In this document: positions 34,001 to 41,663 of the stretch, piece after piece
How the letters are laid out: each line of letters starts with the position of its first letter
Position numbering within the stretch: position 1 is the first letter of the stretch
Source: Palsa-504 sp050011155
GTDB taxonomy: Bacteria; Actinomycetota; Actinomycetes; Streptosporangiales; Streptosporangiaceae
DNA: 64,000 bases
Direction: 5' to 3'
NCBI GenBank assembly: GCA_050011155.1
Contig: JBEKJP010000015.1
Location: 1 to 64,000, forward strand
The notes under the pieces: model-generated
Seen by the model: the letters and a program-made list of their open reading frames with translations, nothing else
What the model was told of the DNA's origin: nothing
Database searches by the model: none
Translations under genes and position numbers: made by a program

Positions 34001-36976
34001 TTGCATCGGATACGGGCAAACGTGCGGATTGCGGTCCTCGCGGCGGATACGGTGCGGAGCGTCGTGATGTTAGCGTGGGGCGCATTGAGCGAGCTCGGCG
34101 CGTACCGCATCACCGAGATCCCGCGGCGCGCCGGTCCCGGCACGCGGCGGGTCCCGCCGGATGAGCCGGACGATACGGGCTGGACGCAGCGGCTCGCCGC
34201 GCTGACCGCGGCGTACCACGCCGGAGCCGAAGCCAACGGCAACGACGGCCCGGCTGCCCTGGCCTTCGGCTGGGTGCGGCACGACGCGGGCCAGCCGGTT
34301 CAGGTTCTCACCGCGGGCGCCGCCCTGGTCGGCGGTGAGGACGGCGAGGACGTCCGCCTCACGCTGCCCGGCGGGGCGCGAGCCGAGCCGCTGGCGCGGG
34401 GCGCGCTGGCCGGGCTGATGGCCCGGCTGCCGTCCTGGCGCGCGATCGCCGGGATCAGCGACGGCCTGCTCCTGGACGACCCGCGGCCTGACCGCCAGGC
34501 GCGGACGCCGCCCACGCTGGAAGAGTGCCTGCTGGCGGTGTGGCCGGGACCGTTCGGCTGGCTGCTGGTGGCCGAGCCGCTGACCGCGGCGGAAATCGGC
34601 GAGGCCCGGGCCGGCCGGTCGGCCGGGTGGTGGCGGATCCGGCTGCTCGCCGGGGGCGCCGACGCCGGGGCCGCGTCGCGCGTGGCCGGGCTGGTGTGCG
34701 CCTCGACCGACCTGGCCGGGCTGCCGTACGCGGTCGTCCCGGTGCCGGGCGGTGAGCCGGGCGGCCTCCGGGAGATCCTGGACGAGGCGGCCCCGGCCTC
34801 GCCGGGAGGGGACGCGGGGCCGGCGTACCCGTTCTACGGGAGCACCGAGCTGCTGGCCGTGCTGACCCGGCCGCCCGAGCGTGAGCTGCCCGGAATCCGG
34901 CTGACGCTGCGGCCCGATTTCGACGTCACCCAGGAGCACACCGGGGCCTCCGGGCCTGGCCGGGCGGTGATCGACGTCGGCGAGATCCTCGACAGGAACC
35001 GCCGGCCGGCCGGCCCGCTGGCGCTGCCGCTCGACGTGCTGAACCGGCACGTGCTCGTCAGCGGCGCGGCCGGTTCCGGCAAGTCGCAGACCGTGCGGGC
35101 CATGCTCGAGGCCGCTACCGGCGCCGGGATCCCGTGGCTGGTGATAGAGCCGTCCCGGGCCGAGTACCGGCTGATGGCCGCGCGGCTGGCCGGGACGGGC
35201 GCGGTGGTGCGGATACGGCCGGGTGAGTCGGACTCGATCGCCGCCGGGCTCAACCCGCTCGAGCCCGCGCCGGACGCCGACGGCCGCCGGTTCCCGCTGC
35301 AGGCCCACGCCGACCTGGTCAAGGCGCTGTTCCTCGCCAGCTTCCGGTCGCAAGAGCCGTTCTCCCAGGTGATCGGCGCGGCGCTGACCAGGGTGTACGA
35401 GGAGGCGGGCTGGGACCTGGCGCTGGGCGAGACGGTGACGGCCGACCCGAGTCCGGGCTATCCCAGCCTCACCGACCTGCACCGGGCCGCGATCAGGGTC
35501 GTCCAGGAAACCGGCTACAGCCAGCGGGTGGCTGACGAGGTGCTCGGCTTCGTCCGGGTGCGGCTGTCCAGCCTGCGGCTGGGGACGTCGGGCCGCTTCT
35601 TCGAGGGCGGTCATCAGCTCGACTTCGGCCGGCTGCTCAGCAGCAACGCCGTGGTCGAGGTCGAGGACGTGGACGCCGACGGCGACCAGGCCTTCCTGAT
35701 CGGGACGGTGCTGATCAGGCTGGCCGAGCATGTGCGGATGGCGGGACCTGACGGCCAGGGGCTGCGCCACCTGACCATCTTCGAGGAGGCGCACCGGCTG
35801 CTCCGCCGGCCGCAGGCCGGCGTTCCGGCCGGAGCGGCGGCGCGGGCGGTCGAGACGTTGGCCGGGCTGCTCACCGGGCTCCGGGCCTACGGCGAAGGCG
35901 TCATCGTCACCGAGCGGATCCCGGAGCGCCTGCTCGGCGACGTCATCAGGAACACCGCGGTGAAGATCACCCACCGGCTGCCCGCGGCCGAGGACCGCGA
36001 GGCCGTGGGCACCACGATGAACATGACGCCGGCGCAGAACCGGTTCCTGGTCACGCTCAGGCCGGGCGAGGCCGCGGTGTTCGCCGAGGGAATGGACTTC
36101 CCGCTGCTAGCGCGGATGCCCGACGGAACCGCCCGGGAGGCGGCCGCGGTACCGGCCGCGGTACCGGCCGCGGTACCGGCCGCGGCCGGGGACGAAGCCC
36201 AGGACAGCTCGGCCGGGGTGGTCCGGCCGCGCAGTGTCACCTGCGGTGCCGACTGCGCCGCCCGGCCTTGCACCCTGCGGGACATGCGGGTCGCCCAGCG
36301 CGCGCTGGAGGAGTACCCCGCGATCAGGCTGTGGGCGGAACTGTCCGTCCTGGCTCACCTCACCGGCTGGCCCATGCCGGTGCCGCGCACCACGCTGCTC
36401 TCGCTGCTGCAGGTGATGCCGTCCCGGCTGCGGGACTGCGCGATCTCCCACGGCGTCGACACCGCGGTCGGCGTCCGGGTGCCGGTGATCGTCGGCCGGG
36501 TCAGCCCGGTCGGTCTCGCCTCCCACGTCAGCACCGCGATCAGGGCCCGGATAGCGCGTGGCAGCTGGCTGTGCCAGCGGGAGGAACCGAAGTGGCTCGC
36601 GCCCGCCTATACCTGGACGCTGGTCCTCGACGCGCTCAAGGCGGCCGACCGGAAGACGCCGGGCGCCGGCCCGCACCCGCGCAGCGCGGAATGGGAGCGG
36701 ACCTACGGGCAGGCGATCACCGGTGACACCTGCGCGCGTCAGGTGGGGACAGTGCAGCGGTGGTACGACGCCGCGCAGCGGGACGACTGGGAGGTGCGGG
36801 CCGTGGCGTTCGGCGTCGACATCTTCTCCGGCGTGGAGCGGGCCGTCGGCGCCCGCGCCGAAGACGACGACTTCGAGGAGCGCTTTTCCGGCTACCTCGA
36901 CCAGTTCGTCGACTGCCAGTGGCCACGGCTGTACCTGGCCGCCGACCCGCTCGGAGACCCGCCGGAACGCCGGTAG
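34001..36976 (+). CDS. HerA/FtsK-like ATPase (DUF87-type) with C-terminal Cys cluster
   Basis: A 991-residue protein. The first 330 residues are Gly/Ala-rich with no motif I recognise. The ATPase follows: VLVSGAAGSGKSQTVRAML (Walker A, about residues 350-368), LVIEPSRAEYRL, then HLTIFEEAHRLLRRP (Walker B with catalytic Glu) and a VIVTERIPERLLGDVIRNTAVKI sensor/arginine region. These fit the HerA-family of hexameric DNA-translocating ATPases. A GCGGTACCGGCC tandem repeat (AAVP linker) leads to CGADCAARPC, a possible zinc or iron-sulfur site, and a 240-residue helical tail. HerA-type ATPases work in DNA end processing or phage defence, usually with a nuclease partner, and none is adjacent here. 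The start could be TTG 34001 or ATG 34067. Confidence 0.78.
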   Translation: MHRIRANVRIAVLAADTVRSVVMLAWGALSELGAYRITEIPRRAGPGTRRVPPDEPDDTGWTQRLAALTAAYHAGAEANGNDGPAALAFGWVRHDAGQPVQVLTAGAALVGGEDGEDVRLTLPGGARAEPLARGALAGLMARLPSWRAIAGISDGLLLDDPRPDRQARTPPTLEECLLAVWPGPFGWLLVAEPLTAAEIGEARAGRSAGWWRIRLLAGGADAGAASRVAGLVCASTDLAGLPYAVVPVPGGEPGGLREILDEAAPASPGGDAGPAYPFYGSTELLAVLTRPPERELPGIRLTLRPDFDVTQEHTGASGPGRAVIDVGEILDRNRRPAGPLALPLDVLNRHVLVSGAAGSGKSQTVRAMLEAATGAGIPWLVIEPSRAEYRLMAARLAGTGAVVRIRPGESDSIAAGLNPLEPAPDADGRRFPLQAHADLVKALFLASFRSQEPFSQVIGAALTRVYEEAGWDLALGETVTADPSPGYPSLTDLHRAAIRVVQETGYSQRVADEVLGFVRVRLSSLRLGTSGRFFEGGHQLDFGRLLSSNAVVEVEDVDADGDQAFLIGTVLIRLAEHVRMAGPDGQGLRHLTIFEEAHRLLRRPQAGVPAGAAARAVETLAGLLTGLRAYGEGVIVTERIPERLLGDVIRNTAVKITHRLPAAEDREAVGTTMNMTPAQNRFLVTLRPGEAAVFAEGMDFPLLARMPDGTAREAAAVPAAVPAAVPAAAGDEAQDSSAGVVRPRSVTCGADCAARPCTLRDMRVAQRALEEYPAIRLWAELSVLAHLTGWPMPVPRTTLLSLLQVMPSRLRDCAISHGVDTAVGVRVPVIVGRVSPVGLASHVSTAIRARIARGSWLCQREEPKWLAPAYTWTLVLDALKAADRKTPGAGPHPRSAEWERTYGQAITGDTCARQVGTVQRWYDAAQRDDWEVRAVAFGVDIFSGVERAVGARAEDDDFEERFSGYLDQFVDCQWPRLYLAADPLGDPPERR
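36146..36181 (+). repeat. Three 12-bp tandem repeats in the ATPase gene
   Basis: GCGGTACCGGCC is repeated three times exactly, encoding a flexible (AVPA)-type linker between the ATPase core and the C-terminal Cys-cluster domain. Confidence 0.8.
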
Positions 36977-37009
36977 CCCTGAGGTGCTGCCCATGAGGCC
37001 CGCTTGCCA

Positions 37010-37031
37010 GCTTGCTAGCTGCTTGCTAGCT
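37010..37031. repeat. Two 11-bp tandem direct repeats
   Basis: GCTTGCTAGCT occurs twice in tandem, 36 bp before the first DnaA box. Each copy contains the palindrome GCTAGC. Confidence 0.6.
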
Positions 37032-37066
37032 CAGATTATGAGAACCGGCTCGCCAGACGGCCTGCG

Positions 37067-37169
37067 TTGTCCACAGGGGAATCCACATAACTGTGCATTG
37101 GGTTGCCAGTGGCGGTTGCATGCTGGGCAGTTAGGCGAGGAGTTATCCACAGGGTGTGCTTGTGGACAA
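37067..37169. promoter_or_regulatory. Cluster of three DnaA boxes
   Basis: Three sites match the actinobacterial DnaA box: TTGTCCACA at 37067-37075 (plus), TTATCCACA at 37143-37151 (plus) and TGTGGACAA at 37161-37169 (the reverse complement of TTGTCCACA). A degenerate ATCCACA core is at 37081-37087. They fill most of the 199-bp gap between the HerA-like ATPase and the mannosyltransferase gene. The last box lies 7 bp past the end of that convergent gene. No dnaA, dnaN or A/T-rich unwinding region is present, so I read it as a secondary DnaA-binding cluster and not the origin itself. Confidence 0.7.
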
Positions 37170-37175
37170 CCTGAT

Positions 37176-38780
37176 TCAGCTGGCCGGCAAGGTGGGCAGC
37201 AGCTCGGGGAGCCGTCCGGAAGACGGTTCCGGCCGGATTCGCCAGCCGCGCCGGCCGGACACGCAGAACCACACCAGCGCCACGGCGGCGAGCAGGCGGA
37301 CGGCCGGGGTCAGCCACATTCCGTCGAACTGGACGATGTCGTAGAGCCAGTGCGGCTCGGCCGGATTCTGGACCGCCTGGGCGTAGACGGTCGCCGCGGC
37401 GAGCAGGCGGATCAGCACCACCCAGTCCAGCCAGGACGCCGCGTACAGGGCGAGCAGGGCGACGGCCATCACGTCATACCAGGGCCGCTGGAACCCCGTG
37501 ACGAAGAGCCAGGCCAGGCTCAGCGCCAGGGCGGGAGCGACGGCCGGCCGGCCGGGAACCGGGTCCGGGAAGCGCGCGAGCGCCAGCAGCGCCACCGCGG
37601 CGAAGAGCAGGTAAGAGACCAGCACCAGGTGCGGCGGGACGCTGGACACGCTGAAGTGCGTATAGCCGAGCACCGGGCGCCAGAACAGCTGGTACATGGT
37701 GTCCCAGGTGATCCCCCCGCCGCGGGTGAGGAGCACCTTGATCGCGGGGATGCCCGCGGCCAGGTAGGCCGGGACGGCGACGACCGCGAAGCCCGCCGCC
37801 GCAGCGGCCAGGGCCCGGAGAGCCCGGACCGACCGTTGGCAGGCCCAGGCCACGGCCAGCCCGAGCAGCGCGTACTCCACCTTGATGCCGGTCGCTATCC
37901 CGATCAGCAGGCCGGCCAGGGCGGCGCTGACGGCCGGTATGGTGCTGGCCGGTACTGTGCTGGCCCGTGCCTGGGTGCCGTCTGGCTCGCGGGCCGGGCG
38001 GGACCGGAGGGCGGCCACGCCCACCAGCCCGAAGGCCACAGCCAGTCCGTCGATATGGCCGCCCGCGACGATCTCCCACAGCAACAGCGGATTCACCGAC
38101 CACAGCAGGTGTGCACGCAGGCGCAGTCGCGGGTCGGCGCGGACCAGCCGGTCCAGGGCCAGGATGACGGCGCCGAAGGCGAGCGCCTCTTCCAGCTTCA
38201 GCCAGAACGTGATGCGGGTAAGCGACGTCCCGCCCAGCTCGGCCGCGCCCCACTCCGCCGCGGTGGCCAGCGGCCCGTATACCGATACCGCGTTCATCCA
38301 GCTGGACGGGATCTCGGCGGACGGAATCTGCTTGCCGACCGGATCGCCGGACCGCTGCAGCTGCCGCGGGGTCATGACGTAGGGGCTGTGCCCGGTCACC
38401 GCCGTCCGGCCGCTGGCGGCGTACGAGATGGAGTCCGTCGAGCCGGCTGGCGGGAGCACCGTCAGCGCCGTGACGGCCAGGAACGCGCCGGCCAGAACCA
38501 GGCGCACCCGCGGGCGCGCACCGCGAGCCACGGCGGCCAGCCCGGCGACCACGCCCGCGGCGCCCAGCGCCATCGCGGCCCACAGCGAGACCGTCACCAA
38601 CGTCGCCGTCAGGTGCAGCGCGTGCCACCACGGAAGCTGACCGGCCCGGGGGATGCGCGGGACGGTGACGTTCGGGCCCGCGGCCGACAGGACGATCATG
38701 ATCAGCACCGCGGCCGTGATGGCGACCGCGGAGAACCATCCGGCCAGGCGAGCAGGGCCGGCCTCGTCCTTGTCGCTCAC
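37176..38780 (-). CDS. Polytopic polyprenol-phosphate-mannose-type mannosyltransferase
   Basis: A 534-residue protein with 12 or more hydrophobic helices. An extracytoplasmic loop carries the GT-C signature region GSTDSISYAASGRTAVTGHSPYVMTP, with the acidic D of STDS in the catalytic-type position, and SVYGPLATA. It matches the MptA/MptB (alpha-1,6-mannosyltransferase) group, which elongates lipoglycan mannan using polyprenol-phosphate-mannose. A paralogue with the same motifs is encoded at 61937-63568. Start ATG 38780; the C-terminal tail is Arg/Pro-rich. Substrate inferred from family only. Confidence 0.82.
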   Translation of the reverse strand: MSDKDEAGPARLAGWFSAVAITAAVLIMIVLSAAGPNVTVPRIPRAGQLPWWHALHLTATLVTVSLWAAMALGAAGVVAGLAAVARGARPRVRLVLAGAFLAVTALTVLPPAGSTDSISYAASGRTAVTGHSPYVMTPRQLQRSGDPVGKQIPSAEIPSSWMNAVSVYGPLATAAEWGAAELGGTSLTRITFWLKLEEALAFGAVILALDRLVRADPRLRLRAHLLWSVNPLLLWEIVAGGHIDGLAVAFGLVGVAALRSRPAREPDGTQARASTVPASTIPAVSAALAGLLIGIATGIKVEYALLGLAVAWACQRSVRALRALAAAAAGFAVVAVPAYLAAGIPAIKVLLTRGGGITWDTMYQLFWRPVLGYTHFSVSSVPPHLVLVSYLLFAAVALLALARFPDPVPGRPAVAPALALSLAWLFVTGFQRPWYDVMAVALLALYAASWLDWVVLIRLLAAATVYAQAVQNPAEPHWLYDIVQFDGMWLTPAVRLLAAVALVWFCVSGRRGWRIRPEPSSGRLPELLPTLPAS

Positions 38781-38846
38781 TGAATCGCCCGCCTGCTGGT
38801 CATCGTGGATCCGTGACTAGACGGTACCGGATCACCCGGTGGCCGA

Positions 38847-38878
38847 CCGGGCGCCCGGAAAGTAAAACCGGGCGCCCG
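38847..38878 (-). terminator. GC-rich hairpin between convergently placed gene ends
   Basis: CCGGGCGCCCGG and CCGGGCGCCCG, each palindromic, are separated by AAAGTAAAA and can pair with themselves or each other. The pair lies just past the end of the DUF5324-like gene (leftward). Confidence 0.6.
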
Positions 38879-38909
38879 CAGCGTTGGCTTGCGCTCCGCG
38901 CTTTCCGGA

Positions 38910-39554
38910 CTAGGCGTCCGGCGTCGTGACCCGCCCGTTCACCTCCGAGTGCCGGGCGGCGTCGGTCACGGGCTTGTCCGTCTGCGGTGTCGTTTCCGCT
39001 TCCGGTGACCCAGCGGCGTCGTTCTCGGCCTCGGCGGTGGCGTTGGCGTAACGACGCCGCATGGCGACGGCGGCACCCGCGCCCGCCGCGGCTACCGCCA
39101 CGCCGACGCCGAGCAGCCAGCGCCAGCCCAGCATCCGCCGGACACCGGTCCGCTTCGTGCCTGGCCTGACCTGCTGGGCGGTCGATCGCAGGGCCGACGA
39201 GACCTTAGGCGCGACGGTGCCGGTAACCGCCTCCGCGACCTTAGGCGCGACGGTGCCGGTAATAGCGTCCGCCGCCCCTTCCAGCCGCGGCGCGACCCAT
39301 TCCCTGGCGCCTTGAACAGCATCTTCTAGTCGCGGCGCGGCCCATTCCTTCGCGCCCTGAACGGCTTCCTCGAGGCGAGGCGCCGCCCAGTCCCTGGCAT
39401 CCTGAACGCCCTGTCGGACTCCCTGGGCCGCTGTCGTTCCCGCGCGCTTCCCCGCTGGGATGGCCTGCGCGGCGGTGTCCAGGGCACGATCCTTCGCGCG
39501 GGCACCGAGCGCAGCCGCCCTGTCGGTAGTGCGGTTGGTCTTGATAAGGGACAC
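38910..39554 (-). CDS. DUF5324-like membrane-associated protein
   Basis: A 214-residue protein. The N-terminal 110 residues are Ala/Arg-rich amphipathic repeats of the form (D/E)AVQGA(K/R)EW(A/V)APRLE, like apolipoprotein- or LEA-type helices. Then come two TGTVAPKV repeats, one transmembrane helix (WRWLLGVGVAVAAAGAGAAVA) and an acidic tail. DUF5324 proteins occupy this place next to the cyclophilin gene in Streptomyces and have no known function. GTG 39554, with GGAGG six bases upstream, is preferred over a GTG/ATG slightly farther out. Confidence 0.72.
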   Translation of the reverse strand: MSLIKTNRTTDRAAALGARAKDRALDTAAQAIPAGKRAGTTAAQGVRQGVQDARDWAAPRLEEAVQGAKEWAAPRLEDAVQGAREWVAPRLEGAADAITGTVAPKVAEAVTGTVAPKVSSALRSTAQQVRPGTKRTGVRRMLGWRWLLGVGVAVAAAGAGAAVAMRRRYANATAEAENDAAGSPEAETTPQTDKPVTDAARHSEVNGRVTTPDA

Positions 39555-39704
39555 AGTAAACCTCCAGCGCATGATCCCGTCTTGACAAGCTTCCCGGGTT
39601 TGCCGGGTTCAATCATTGCGCGCTACCGGTACGGTGATGACTGGAGGAGTTTTTACACCGGCGAAATGTCCGGCCGTTAGCCGGCTGGATGAGGAGTCAA
39701 CCGC

Positions 39705-40229
39705 ATGACAGACACGCTGACCGCGACGTTGCGCACCAACCAGGGGACGATCGTCATTCGTCTTTTCCCTGATCACGCGCCGAAGACGGTACGCAACTTC
39801 GTGGAACTGGCCGAAGGCGGCCGGGAGTGGACGGACCCGTCGACCGGGCAGGCCACCACGAGCAAGCTGTACGACGGGACCATCTTCCACCGGGTCATCC
39901 CCGACTTCATGATCCAGGGCGGCGACCCGCTCGGATCCGGCCGCGGCGGCCCGGGCTACAAGTTCGCCGACGAGATCCACCCCGACCTGGGCTTCGACCG
40001 GCCGTACCTGCTGGCCATGGCCAACGCCGGACCCGGCACCAACGGCTCGCAGTTCTTCGTCACGGTGGCGCCGACCCCCTGGCTGAACGGCAAGCACACC
40101 ATCTTCGGCGAGGTCGTCCAAGGCGCCGACGTCGTCGACCTGATCAGCCGGCTCAAGACGGGCAGTCAGGACCGGCCGGTCGAGGACGTAGTCGTCGAGT
40201 CGGTCACGATCGAACGCAGCACCTCTTAG
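39705..40229 (+). CDS. ppiA: Cyclophilin-type peptidyl-prolyl cis-trans isomerase
   Basis: A 174-residue cytoplasmic cyclophilin with no signal peptide. The fold signatures are present: TNQGTIVIRLFPDHAPKTVRNFVELA, FHRVIPDFMIQGGDPLGSGRGGPGY (with catalytic Arg), MANAGPGTNGSQFFVT and LNGKHTIFGEVV. It catalyses proline isomerisation in protein folding. It is next to the rhomboid and crgA, the gene order also seen near pknB in Streptomyces and Mycobacterium. ATG 39705 is preceded by GGATGAGGAGT. Confidence 0.95.
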   Translation: MTDTLTATLRTNQGTIVIRLFPDHAPKTVRNFVELAEGGREWTDPSTGQATTSKLYDGTIFHRVIPDFMIQGGDPLGSGRGGPGYKFADEIHPDLGFDRPYLLAMANAGPGTNGSQFFVTVAPTPWLNGKHTIFGEVVQGADVVDLISRLKTGSQDRPVEDVVVESVTIERSTS

Positions 40230-40245
40230 CTGATTGGACCAAGCT

Positions 40246-41190
40246 GTGAGCACGACCAGCGACCCCGGTTCCGCCGGACAGGCCGGCCCGGACGGGGACG
40301 CTCCCGGGGCCGGCGGTAACCAGGATTATCCGACCTGTTACCGCCACCCGGGCCGGGAGACTTACGTCTCCTGTGTCCGTTGCGGGCGCCACGCCTGCCC
40401 GGACTGCATGCGCTCGGCCTCGGTCGGCCAGCAGTGCGTGGAGTGCGTGGGCGAGGGCGCGCGCAGCACCCGCCAGGCCAGAACCACCTTCGGCGGCCGG
40501 CCGGCGGCGGGCGCCGTCGTCACCTGGACGCTCCTGGGTATCAACGTCGCCCTGTTCCTGGTGACCTGGGTCCGCCCGGGCATCGTCAACGACCTGGTGA
40601 TGCTGGGCTATGCCCCGTACGTGTCGCTCGGCCCGCTGCACGGCGTGGCCGCGGGCGAGTGGTACCGGCTGATCACGTCCGCGTTCGTCGTTCCCGGGGC
40701 GGGCCTGAACGGCCTGGGATTCGCCGACATCCTGTTCAACATGTGGGCGCTGGTGGTCGTGGGACCGGCGCTCGAGGGGCTCCTCGGCCGGACCCGCTTC
40801 CTCGCGGTGTACCTGGTCAGCGCCGTCGGCGGCGGGGTGATGTACTACTACATCGTCCCGCCCTACAACGCCGCGGCCGGCGCCTCGGGCGCCATCTTCG
40901 GGCTGTTCGGAGCGTGGTTCGTGGTGTCCAGGCGGCTGCGCCTCGACACCCGCGGCATCGTCTTCCTCATCGCCATCAACCTCGCGCTCGGCTTCTTCTT
41001 CCACAGCTTCATCGCCTGGCAGGATCACATCGGCGGCCTGCTGACCGGCGTGCTGCTGACCGGCGCCTACGCGTACGCGCCGCGGAAGAACCGCGCTGTC
41101 ATCCAGGTCGCCGCCACGGTGGCGGTCGTGGCCCTGATAGTGGTCGCTGTCGTCATCCGGACCCACCAGCTCACCAGCGGCACGTCCTGA
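40246..41190 (+). CDS. Rhomboid-family intramembrane serine protease with N-terminal zinc finger
   Basis: A 314-residue protein. The N-terminal B-box-like zinc region has Cys/His pairs CYRHPGRETYVSCVRCGRHACPDCM and VGQQCVEC. The six-helix rhomboid core carries the catalytic Ser in AGASGAIFGLFGAW and the catalytic His in WQDHIGGLLTG; a conserved FNMWALVVVGPALE is on helix 2. It cuts transmembrane proteins within the membrane. The substrate is unknown. GTG 40246 is used; a TTG 12 bp upstream is possible. It follows the cyclophilin gene by 16 bp. Confidence 0.9.
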   Translation: MSTTSDPGSAGQAGPDGDAPGAGGNQDYPTCYRHPGRETYVSCVRCGRHACPDCMRSASVGQQCVECVGEGARSTRQARTTFGGRPAAGAVVTWTLLGINVALFLVTWVRPGIVNDLVMLGYAPYVSLGPLHGVAAGEWYRLITSAFVVPGAGLNGLGFADILFNMWALVVVGPALEGLLGRTRFLAVYLVSAVGGGVMYYYIVPPYNAAAGASGAIFGLFGAWFVVSRRLRLDTRGIVFLIAINLALGFFFHSFIAWQDHIGGLLTGVLLTGAYAYAPRKNRAVIQVAATVAVVALIVVAVVIRTHQLTSGTS

Positions 41191-41287
41191 CACTTCTGCA
41201 ACTGCCAGCTCGTCGGTGTCGCGTCCGGCGGCCGGTGCATCTGCCTGCCCGGGCAAGCTGAGTGGCATTTGCCCGTGATCGCGAAGG

Positions 41288-41539
41288 TCAGCGCCACCTG
41301 GTGGCTAGGGTGACGCCCGCGATGATGAACGCGAATCCGATCACGAGGTTCCACGCGCCCAGGCTGTTCAGACCGGGGATGGATCCGTTCGAGAGGTAGT
41401 ACACCACGATCCAGGCCAGGCCGAAGACCAGGCAGACCACGATGGCCGGGCCGACCCACGGGGCACTGACCTTCCGCGCCGCTGTCTTCTGCGGCGGAGG
41501 GGTGTAGACCGTCCTCTTGCGGACGCGCGACTTGGGCAC
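41288..41539 (-). CDS. crgA: Cell division protein CrgA
   Basis: An 83-residue protein with the CrgA pattern. A basic N-terminus (VPKSRVRKRTVYTPPP) is followed by two transmembrane helices (VGPAIVVCLVFGLAWIVVYYL and WNLVIGFAFIIAGVTLATRWR). CrgA coordinates FtsZ ring formation and septal peptidoglycan enzymes and is an inhibitor of septation in Streptomyces aerial hyphae. GTG 41539 has a perfect AGGAGG five bases upstream and gives the family length, so an upstream extension to 41572 is rejected. It lies downstream of pknB with no trpG or sortase between them. Confidence 0.95.
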   Translation of the reverse strand: MPKSRVRKRTVYTPPPQKTAARKVSAPWVGPAIVVCLVFGLAWIVVYYLSNGSIPGLNSLGAWNLVIGFAFIIAGVTLATRWR

Positions 41540-41663
41540 GAACGCCTCCTGCGTAGCAACCTGGCGAAGCAACCGCGATCAGATCCCGCGCTGCGGACAC
41601 CAGCGTAGTCGCTCTGGACGATGGTCGGCGCGATCCGCGTTTACTAGGCGCCCGGGAGCGGCC

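Noticed and set aside
36977..37175. Chromosomal replication origin
   Set aside because: Only three DnaA boxes, no A/T-rich unwinding element and no dnaA or dnaN next to it. A secondary DnaA site is more likely.
36558..38783. Plus-strand frame of about 740 codons opposite the mannosyltransferase
   Set aside because: No domain or membrane pattern; the minus strand encodes a clear 12-helix protein.
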